From Psychrobacillus psychrodurans (GTDB lineage Bacteria; Bacillota; Bacilli; Bacillales_A; Planococcaceae): 64,000 bases of DNA. The stretch lies in assembly GCA_900114885.1 (NCBI GenBank), contig FOUN01000002.1:434001-498000 (forward strand). Direction: 5' to 3'. The translations under genes were made by a program, and so were the position numbers. Under the pieces are notes generated by a model. That model was given only the letters and a program-made list of their open reading frames with translations. It searched no databases and had not been told where the DNA came from. How positions within the stretch are numbered: the stretch's first letter is position 1; every line of letters starts with the position of its first letter. This document shows, piece after piece, positions 57,431 through 64,000 of this stretch.

Positions 57431-57544
57431 TTAGTTTAATAGTTGCTTGAAGTCCTCCAAGTCAATTTTACATTTGCGTTCAAGCTCTTCCATTGTATCT
57501 GCTTTAATAAGAAAATCACTTCCTTTTGATTTCTTAGGCGTCAT
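57431..57544 (-). pseudogene. Possible remnant of an FAD-dependent dehydrogenase
   Basis: A 37-codon open frame on the minus strand encodes FLIKADTMEELERKCKIDLE-like sequence, which resembles the KADTxEELAxKxGxD segment of fumarate-reductase-type flavoproteins. Upstream on the same strand (to about 57720) only short, frame-broken pieces are open. This suggests a decayed gene, but similarity was judged by eye. The remaining 57275-57767 stretch holds nothing else I recognise. Confidence 0.35.
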
Positions 57545-57767
57545 ATGTGTTATATATCCCGAATTTCTATTTCGACTTTTCTAATAGCCATGAATTAAAC
57601 CTTCTTCCTCGCTATCCTGTAATCCTACTTTTTTAACACATGGTTATTTGTAATTTACAAACCATCTCCTGAAAACTCAGCGGAATCATCCCACCTTTAC
57701 AGTCACAACTCTACTCTAAAAGTAATATTATAGAGCTAAGTGCAGCCTATACATTAGGAGTGAAAGT

Positions 57768-59204
57768 ATGCCAGCTATAACAGGCAAGCAGTACATTAAT
57801 CGGATCGATCAGCTTAAAGCGGATGTTTGGATAGACGGAAAGCCTGTTTCAGGGAACATTTCTGAGCATCCTGCATTTAAAGGAATTATAAAAAGTCAGG
57901 CTAGATTGTACGATCTTCAGCATGACAAAGACTTAAAAAATGTTCTAACTTATTTATCTCCAACTACAAAAAAATGGGTAGGAATGTCATATTTGCAGCC
58001 CAAGACAAAAGAGGATTTAGTGGCAAGACGAGAAATGGTACAGCAATGGGCTAAATCGAATAATGGACTCATGGGAAGAAGTCCGGATTATATGAACACA
58101 GTATTAATGGCATTAGCCTCATCAGTTCATTTATTGGCGGACCAAAAGAATTGTTTTCCAGATAATCTACAATCATTTTACGAATATGCAAGAGAAAATG
58201 ACATCTCTATGACTCATACGTTTATAGAACCACAAGTAAATCGCACACAACTTTATGTGGAACGTTCAGATGAACCTATAGCCGCAAAAATAGTAGGCAA
58301 GAACAAAGATGGAATCATTATAAAAGGTGCGCGACTACTTGCGACACAAGGTGGAATAACGGATGAACTATTAGTTATTGCAGCAGGGGGGAAAGCAGAA
58401 GAAGGTAATAGTTTTGCATTTTCCATACCTTGTAATACAAAAGGTTTAAGGTTCATCGGTAGGGAATCGTTTGTTGGAGGAGACTCCAATTTTAACTATC
58501 CATTAAGTTCGAAGTACGAAGAAATTGATAGTATTGTTGTATTTGACGATGTTTTAGTTCCCTGGGAGCGTGTATTTTATTATGACAATTTATTTATATC
58601 AACTAATTTTATGAAGTCGAGCTCGTTCTTGCCCTTTACACTTCATCAAGTAGCATCTAGGCAGATTGTGAAAACTGAATTCATATTGGGAATTGTCCAA
58701 TCTATTATTGAAACAATTAATATTGAGGAATATCAACATGTGCAAGAGAAAGCAACTGAAATAATTATTGCCTTGGAAACGATGAAAGCGTTGGTGATAA
58801 AATCAGAAGTAGAGGCCAAAGTAGACAAAGGCGGATGGATGCAACCAGACAGCACCACATTACAAATTGCTATGAATGTATTTCCACGCATATATCCGCG
58901 TTTTAGTGAAATAATTCAGCTCTTAGGTGCCAGTGGATTAATGTCCATCCCAACCGAAAGCGCATTTCAATCGCCTATTAGAAATGAGTTAAATCACTAC
59001 TTACAATCTTGGGAAGACATTGGAAAGGATCGTGTCAAACTTTTCCGATTAGCATGGGATTTAACTATGAGTGCATTTGGCACACGACAAACACTATATG
59101 AACGTTTTTTCTTTGGTGATCCTGTTCGATTGGCAAGTCAGTTATACTTTTCCTATGATACGGAAGAATATGTACAACGAGTGAAAGATATTTTGAAACA
59201 ATAA
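57768..59204 (+). CDS. 4-hydroxyphenylacetate 3-monooxygenase-type oxygenase (HpaB family)
   Basis: 478-residue acyl-CoA-dehydrogenase-fold flavin-dependent hydroxylase. The N-terminal segment is MPAITGKQYINRID, a THTFIEPQVNRT block lies at about 149-160 (FADH2/substrate region), and the C-terminal helical domain includes GASGLMSIPTE. Such enzymes hydroxylate phenolic acids using FADH2 supplied by a separate reductase, which is not adjacent here. An AGGAGTG site precedes the ATG. It is a lone gene before the ileS promoter; its physiological substrate is uncertain. Confidence 0.88.
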   Translation: MPAITGKQYINRIDQLKADVWIDGKPVSGNISEHPAFKGIIKSQARLYDLQHDKDLKNVLTYLSPTTKKWVGMSYLQPKTKEDLVARREMVQQWAKSNNGLMGRSPDYMNTVLMALASSVHLLADQKNCFPDNLQSFYEYARENDISMTHTFIEPQVNRTQLYVERSDEPIAAKIVGKNKDGIIIKGARLLATQGGITDELLVIAAGGKAEEGNSFAFSIPCNTKGLRFIGRESFVGGDSNFNYPLSSKYEEIDSIVVFDDVLVPWERVFYYDNLFISTNFMKSSSFLPFTLHQVASRQIVKTEFILGIVQSIIETINIEEYQHVQEKATEIIIALETMKALVIKSEVEAKVDKGGWMQPDSTTLQIAMNVFPRIYPRFSEIIQLLGASGLMSIPTESAFQSPIRNELNHYLQSWEDIGKDRVKLFRLAWDLTMSAFGTRQTLYERFFFGDPVRLASQLYFSYDTEEYVQRVKDILKQ

Positions 59205-59208
59205 ATAA

Positions 59209-59237
59209 TTGACACTATCTTCTAATTTTGCTATATT
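59209..59237 (+). promoter_or_regulatory. Sigma-A promoter of ileS
   Basis: A perfect TTGACA (59209-59214), a 17-bp spacer and TATATT (59232-59237). It starts five bases after the preceding stop codon. Confidence 0.75.
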
Positions 59238-59261
59238 ACTATTCAATAAAAGCATATAAAT

Positions 59262-59516
59262 TCGTTGAAGAGAAAGAGTAATGTATCGATTTGTTCCCCA
59301 GAGAGCTGATACCTTGGTGAAAGTCAGTGTGCAGGTTATACATGAATATCCTCTCTGAGAAGAAGAGCTGAAGATTTTAGTAAGCTTATCCGGGTGTCTA
59401 CCGTTAAAAAGAACACGTATGATTTGTACGTTGCTAAGTGCTATTGGATCGGCTCAATAGAATTAGGGTGGTATCGCGGTTAACCCCGTCCCTTTACTCG
59501 GGACGGGGTTTTTTGT
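59262..59516 (+). ncRNA. Isoleucine T-box leader
   Basis: A full T-box leader: Stem I with an AGAGAGCTGATACC start, specifier codon AUC (59348-59350) in the specifier loop, and the T-box sequence AGGGTGGTATCGCGG (59465-59479). Within it the UGGU pairs with the tRNA acceptor end. The terminator is an 11-bp stem (59482-59492 with 59500-59510) with a T-run. Uncharged tRNA-Ile should turn on ileS. Confidence 0.95.
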
Positions 59517-59549
59517 ATGCCTTTTATACAATGTATAGGAGGAATAGTG

Positions 59550-62500
59550 ATGAGTGCGCAAGATGTAAAAGAAAGTAAAGTACAAAGGGAACAAAGAATT
59601 CGAGAGTATTGGCAAAACAATAGAACTTTTGAAAAGTCTGTACAAAACCGGGAAGAGAAAACTCCATTTGTTTTTTATGAGGGACCACCAACAGCAAATG
59701 GCCTACCGCATGTCGGCCACGCATTAGGAAGAACGATTAAAGATGTTGTAGCTCGCTATAAAACTATGCAAGGGTTTAGAGTAGAGCGAAAAGCAGGATG
59801 GGACACACATGGTTTACCAGTTGAACTTGGAGTAGAGAAGCAGCTAGGAATATCAGGGAAGCAAGATATTGAAAATTACGGTGTTGAGGATTTTGTTAAG
59901 AAGTGCAAGGAAAGTGTATTCACATACGAAAAAATTTGGCGTTCTTTTACCGAAGAACTTGGTTATTGGGTAGACATGGATAACCCATATTTAACATTAA
60001 GTAACGAGTATATGGAAAGTGTTTGGAATATTTTAAGTAAGGTTCATCACGATAAACTGCTTTATAAAGGACATCGAGTATCACCTTATTGTCCTAGCTG
60101 CCAAACATCTTTGAGTTCACATGAAGTGGCACAGGGTTATAAAGATGTAAAGGATCTCTCTGCTACGGTTAAGTTTAAACTCGTAAATGCTGATGAGTAC
60201 TTTCTTGGTTGGACTACAACACCTTGGACGCTACCAGCAAACGTAGCGCTAGCTATGAATCCTAGTCTAGTCTATGTGCGGGCTAAGGTAGAAAGTGAAA
60301 TATATATAGTTGCAAAATCATTAGTTCCTGCTGTATTGGGAGAAAAAGCTATCGTCCTAAGTGAACATTCAGGAGTCGAATTTGAAGGTGTTCCTTATCT
60401 TCCGCCATTCCATTATGTAGATATAACAAAAGGGCATATTGTTGTGTTAGCGGATTATGTAACAGAAACGAGTGGTACAGGAATAGTGCATATTGCCCCT
60501 GCATATGGTGAGGATGATTATCTAACAGTACAACAAAACGGACTTACTTTCGTAAATGTCGTGGATCAACGAGGGTGTTATACAGAAGTGGTCACAGATT
60601 TAGCTGGCCAATTTGTGAAGGACAGTGACGTTGAGATCATTAAGTTATTAGCGAATAACGGCTTATTATTTCATAAGGAGAAATACGAACATAGCTATCC
60701 TCATTGTTGGCGTTGTGATTCACCTCTACTTTATTATGCAACGGACAGTTGGTTCATTAAGATGTCAGCGTTAAAGGAACAGCTAGTTGAAAATAATGAG
60801 TCGGTAAATTGGTATCCTGACCATATTAAAAATGGGCGTTTTGGGAATTTCTTAGAAAATGTGGTGGATTGGAATATCAGCCGAAATCGTTACTGGGGAA
60901 CCCCTTTAAACATTTGGATTTGTTCAACCTGTGAATATGAAGTAGCTCCGACTAGTATTACATCTTTAACAAAACTCGCATCTAAGCCATTGCCTGAAAA
61001 CTTAGAGTTGCATAAGCCATATATAGATGCCATTCTCTGTACTTGTCCAAAATGTAGTGGGGAAATGTTGCGTACGCCTGAAGTAATCGATGTATGGTTT
61101 GATAGCGGATCGATGCCTTTTGCACAGAACCATTATCCATTTGATGATAATAAACAATTTAACGATCAGTTCCCTGCAGATGTAGTAATAGAAGGAATTG
61201 ATCAAACTCGAGGATTTTTCTATAGTTTGCTTGCTGTATCAACCCTCTTTACAGGAAAAGCACCTTACAAAAATGTGTTATCACTCGGACATGTATTAGA
61301 TGAGCAAGGTCAAAAAATGTCTAAAAGTAAAGGGAATGCACTAGATCCACTTGATCTAATGCATCAGTATGGTGCCGATGCATTACGCTGGTCATTATTA
61401 GTAGATAGTTCTCCATGGAATCCAAAACGTTTTTCGTCAAAGATTGTACAAGAAGCTAGTTCTAAGCTACTTGATACACTTGATAATATTTTTAAATTTT
61501 ATTCACTATATGCAAATATTGATCAGTTTACCTTCGATAAAACGAAACCTGGTAAACAAACAAAAATGGATCGATGGGTTCTTTCAAGGCTGAATAGTAC
61601 AGTTCAAAAGGTAACAGAGTTTATGGAAGATTATCAAATTACTCAAGCTACTCGTGAAATTGCTGAATTAGTTGAGGAAGTAAGTAATTGGTATGTTCGT
61701 AGATCGAGACAGCGTTTTTGGGCGACAGGTTTTTCTGACGATAAACGTGCAGCATTTAATACTCTATACCACGTATTAAGTACTGTTAGTAAATTAGTTG
61801 CACCGTTTAGTCCATACATCGCAGAGGACATACATTTAAAATTACAAAATGCCAGCGTTCATCTTCAAGACTACCCAAAATATCAAAGCAATTTCATCGA
61901 TAGAAAATTAGAGGATGATATGAATGCTGTATTGAAGATTGTGGAGTTAGGTCGCAGCATCCGAAATTCAAATAACTTGAAAGTAAAACAACCGCTAGCT
62001 GAAATGGTCATTTATACAGTAGTATCCAACGAAAACTTAAAGAAATATGAATCCATTATTCAAGACGAACTAAACATAAAAAAAATAAATTTTTTAACTG
62101 ATTTGGAAGGGCTAGAAGAAGTTTCGTTTAAGTTAAACTTTAAAACAGCTGGTGCTGTATTTGGTAAAAATGTGAATGATGTGAAACAGTATGTGGAGAA
62201 TTTGACAGTTTCCGAAAAAGAATTACTAAAATCAGAAGGTAATATAACAATAGTTTTGTCAAATGAATCCTATGTATTGTTAAAAGAGCATGTAATTACA
62301 GAATCCCATATGAAAGAAGGTTATGCATTTTTAGAGGATGGAATCTATAAGGTACTTATAAATACGAAGCTAACTACTGAGTTAATAGAAGAAGGGCAAA
62401 TTCGTGATTTTATACGTATCATTCAGGACACACGTAAAAAGCATAATTATCCAATTGAAAAATATATAAATATTTCAATAAGTTGCAACGAGGATTCTAA

Positions 62501-62645
62501 ATCATTAATTGAGCGTTTTGACTCCTTAATAAAAACAAATGTATTGGTTCATCATATACAATTTGTTTCAGAGCTTGAATCTGACTCATCAATAACTATT
62601 ATGTTAGATAATCAAAAAGTAAGCTTTAGCATACAGTTAAAATAA
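59550..62645 (+). CDS. ileS: Isoleucyl-tRNA synthetase, type 2 (IleRS2-like)
   Basis: 1031-residue class I synthetase. HVGH (in [11 protein letters not shown]) and KMSKS (in [10 protein letters not shown]) signatures are intact, with an editing domain between and a long C-terminal region. Length, the [17 protein letters not shown] wording and the lack of the usual C-terminal zinc Cys cluster fit the eukaryote-like type 2, which tolerates mupirocin, rather than the roughly 920-residue type 1. The altered GxHH signature of hyper-resistant enzymes is not present. AGGAGGA supports the ATG at 59550 over the ATG at 59517. Confidence 0.93.
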   Translation: MSAQDVKESKVQREQRIREYWQNNRTFEKSVQNREEKTPFVFYEGPPTANGLPHVGHALGRTIKDVVARYKTMQGFRVERKAGWDTHGLPVELGVEKQLGISGKQDIENYGVEDFVKKCKESVFTYEKIWRSFTEELGYWVDMDNPYLTLSNEYMESVWNILSKVHHDKLLYKGHRVSPYCPSCQTSLSSHEVAQGYKDVKDLSATVKFKLVNADEYFLGWTTTPWTLPANVALAMNPSLVYVRAKVESEIYIVAKSLVPAVLGEKAIVLSEHSGVEFEGVPYLPPFHYVDITKGHIVVLADYVTETSGTGIVHIAPAYGEDDYLTVQQNGLTFVNVVDQRGCYTEVVTDLAGQFVKDSDVEIIKLLANNGLLFHKEKYEHSYPHCWRCDSPLLYYATDSWFIKMSALKEQLVENNESVNWYPDHIKNGRFGNFLENVVDWNISRNRYWGTPLNIWICSTCEYEVAPTSITSLTKLASKPLPENLELHKPYIDAILCTCPKCSGEMLRTPEVIDVWFDSGSMPFAQNHYPFDDNKQFNDQFPADVVIEGIDQTRGFFYSLLAVSTLFTGKAPYKNVLSLGHVLDEQGQKMSKSKGNALDPLDLMHQYGADALRWSLLVDSSPWNPKRFSSKIVQEASSKLLDTLDNIFKFYSLYANIDQFTFDKTKPGKQTKMDRWVLSRLNSTVQKVTEFMEDYQITQATREIAELVEEVSNWYVRRSRQRFWATGFSDDKRAAFNTLYHVLSTVSKLVAPFSPYIAEDIHLKLQNASVHLQDYPKYQSNFIDRKLEDDMNAVLKIVELGRSIRNSNNLKVKQPLAEMVIYTVVSNENLKKYESIIQDELNIKKINFLTDLEGLEEVSFKLNFKTAGAVFGKNVNDVKQYVENLTVSEKELLKSEGNITIVLSNESYVLLKEHVITESHMKEGYAFLEDGIYKVLINTKLTTELIEEGQIRDFIRIIQDTRKKHNYPIEKYINISISCNEDSKSLIERFDSLIKTNVLVHHIQFVSELESDSSITIMLDNQKVSFSIQLK

Positions 62646-62654
62646 TTGCACTAA

Positions 62655-62898
62655 GAGGCTGGGACAGAACCCCAAAACAGCATTTTTCTCAGTGAGAAAA
62701 ATGCTGTATTTTTTACTGTGCACAAAATTGATTTCCATCTCAGGGACGCTTTCCACGGGCGTGGCCTGAGCCTGTAGTCTCAGGCGTCACGCTATTCCCG
62801 TAGGAGTCGCCCCTCCATTCCAATCAATTTTATTAAATATCCATTATTTAGTAAAGATTTCTCCTTATCCAATAAAATTTCAACTTCTGTCCAGCCTC
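62655..62898. repeat. Repeat element with GAGGCTGGGACAGAA inverted ends
   Basis: GAGGCTGGGACAGAA (62655-62669) is matched by TTCTGTCCAGCCTC (62885-62898), bounding 244 bp. Inside are a terminator hairpin and a GC-rich core (about 62738-62822) of the dispersed family. GGGACAGAA-type ends are common in Firmicutes intergenic repeats. Confidence 0.7.
62677..62714 (+). terminator. Terminator after ileS
   Basis: A perfect 14-bp stem (62677-62690 with 62694-62707) with a 3-nt loop, followed by ATTTTTT. Confidence 0.9.
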
Positions 62899-62921
62899 AA
62901 TTTTTTGATGAACATTATAAT

Positions 62922-64000
62922 TTAGACAGACTTTCTTATTATTTGAATAAGAGATTTTCTACGATAGACACTCAATGCTATACCTACAATAAAAGCATTT
63001 AGTATAGTCGGCATAAAACCGTAACTCATAAATGGTAAAGGCATCGAGACAATTGGTAATTTACCTACTGACATTCCTATAGTATATATAAATTGTATGG
63101 AAAAAAGTGTTACGCCTCCAATGACAAGTAACTTGCCAAATGAATCCTTTATAGAGAATGAAATAATACAAAGTCTTATTACAAATACTGACAAAAGTAT
63201 AACAATTAATAGTGCCAATCCATACCCATATGATTGTATTAGATGTCCAAATACCAAATCAGTATGAGCCCCAGGGATTTTAACTTGTGTTTTGGACCCA
63301 AACCAAGCTGCATTTTTTATAACTTCTTCTAGTAATAGATACATATAACCTGCGCCTTCTGCATTCTCTTGAGGGTTTAAATAACCATATAGACGATGTA
63401 ATTGATATTGATGAAGTATACTAGTGGTTAAAATAACCACTCCTATCGCTAAAATACCCGTAGCGCTAATCACAAGCAACTTTACTCTAGGAATGACTTG
63501 ACTTTGAGAAAAAAGGACACCTACCAGTACAACATACATAAATAATACGGATAAATTAGCAACAGATGCAAATGAAATAATTGATATGACAAAGAGAATC
63601 ATAGCTTGCAAAATTTTTACGGAAGGTCTAGCGAAGATCGCAGCCCATGCTATTAAAAATAAAGGAATGGCCATCCAAATTTGTAGGTCTAGCATACCTA
63701 TTGACAGCATAACCTCCCCATTAATTAACGTATTTGAAAAGAAATGAAGCAATGATAAGAAACCTATACCAGCGACGTAAAATAAATAACTAAATCTTTG
63801 TAGCTTTCGGTAGTCAGCATACATTATGGCTAAAGCAAGGAACAGACCAAGGATTACAAAGATAACTTTATTTTGAATCATTGTTTGTAAATCAATATAG
63901 CCACTATACTGTTCTTGTTTATATGTGAGCAAAGGTAAAAAGCTTAATAAAAGTGTACAGCAAAGTATGGAAATTAGTAGCCAATCAATTTTGGGTTTAT
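62922..64000 (-). CDS. RodA/FtsW/SpoVE-family glycosyltransferase (5' partial)
   Basis: SEDS-family peptidoglycan polymerase. The visible part (at least 358 codons) has about nine membrane segments, the extracellular loop with YMYLLLEEVIKNAAWFGSK, and the C-terminal GKLPIVSMPLPFMSYG motif typical of the family. The frame stays open past the TTG at 63932 to the window end (codons reading KPKIDWLLISILCC), so the true start lies outside. Which member (RodA, FtsW or a third paralogue) cannot be decided; the partner penicillin-binding protein is not in view. Confidence 0.85.
   Translation of the reverse strand, partial: KPKIDWLLISILCCTLLLSFLPLLTYKQEQYSGYIDLQTMIQNKVIFVILGLFLALAIMYADYRKLQRFSYLFYVAGIGFLSLLHFFSNTLINGEVMLSIGMLDLQIWMAIPLFLIAWAAIFARPSVKILQAMILFVISIISFASVANLSVLFMYVVLVGVLFSQSQVIPRVKLLVISATGILAIGVVILTTSILHQYQLHRLYGYLNPQENAEGAGYMYLLLEEVIKNAAWFGSKTQVKIPGAHTDLVFGHLIQSYGYGLALLIVILLSVFVIRLCIISFSIKDSFGKLLVIGGVTLFSIQFIYTIGMSVGKLPIVSMPLPFMSYGFMPTILNAFIVGIALSVYRRKSLIQIIRKSV

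Noticed and set aside
59217-59260. Terminator of the hpaB-like gene
   Set aside because: No stem-loop with a T-tract was found between its stop and the ileS promoter; transcripts may end at the T-box terminator.

Overview
The window looks like a chromosome segment of a low-GC, spore-forming Bacillales bacterium, most likely Planococcaceae/Caryophanaceae (Psychrobacillus- or Lysinibacillus-like). That placement is inferred from gene order, protein character and intergenic repeats; no database search was run. Sporulation genes (dpaA, dpaB, ymxH, spoVS, spoIIIE) support an endospore former. No rRNA, tRNA, CRISPR array, transposase or prophage was seen.

Positions 1-42000 follow the conserved Bacillus backbone: infB (5' truncated by the window edge), ylxP, rbfA, truB, ribF, rpsO, pnp, mlpA, ymxH, dpaA, dpaB, asd, dapA, rnjB, spoIIIE, a GntR regulator, a nupNOPQ-type nucleoside ABC importer, the ymfF/ymfH/ymfI/ymfK/ymfM cluster, pgsA, cinA, recA, rny, ymdB, spoVS, a two-subunit 2-oxoacid:ferredoxin oxidoreductase, miaB and ricA. 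Compared with B. subtilis, ylxY, dapG, tepA, ymfJ and pbpX are absent from their usual places. Several of the gaps hold long GC-rich dispersed repeats.

Positions 42000-64000 are more accessory. They hold a TAXI-type TRAP transporter, a LytTR regulator fused to a degenerate ABC ATPase next to an ABC exporter, selO, a 3-hydroxyacyl-CoA dehydrogenase, a YitT-family membrane protein and a riboflavin operon (ribE-ribB-ribH). After these come a DUF3889 secreted protein, a divergent short-chain dehydrogenase, an HpaB-type flavin-dependent monooxygenase, a T-box-controlled type-2 isoleucyl-tRNA synthetase and the 5'-truncated end of a RodA/FtsW-family gene on the minus strand.

The most unusual feature is upstream of ribE. 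Three FMN riboswitch aptamers lie in series at an exact 365-bp spacing, each followed by its own candidate terminator. The operon they control lacks ribD and the GTP cyclohydrolase II (RibA) domain. Other notable signals are a 21-nt-period array downstream of korB, a modular dispersed-repeat family with two elements bounded by different inverted repeats, a LytTR-like direct-repeat operator, a roughly 310-nt leader before rnjB, and an SDR lacking its catalytic Tyr and Lys.
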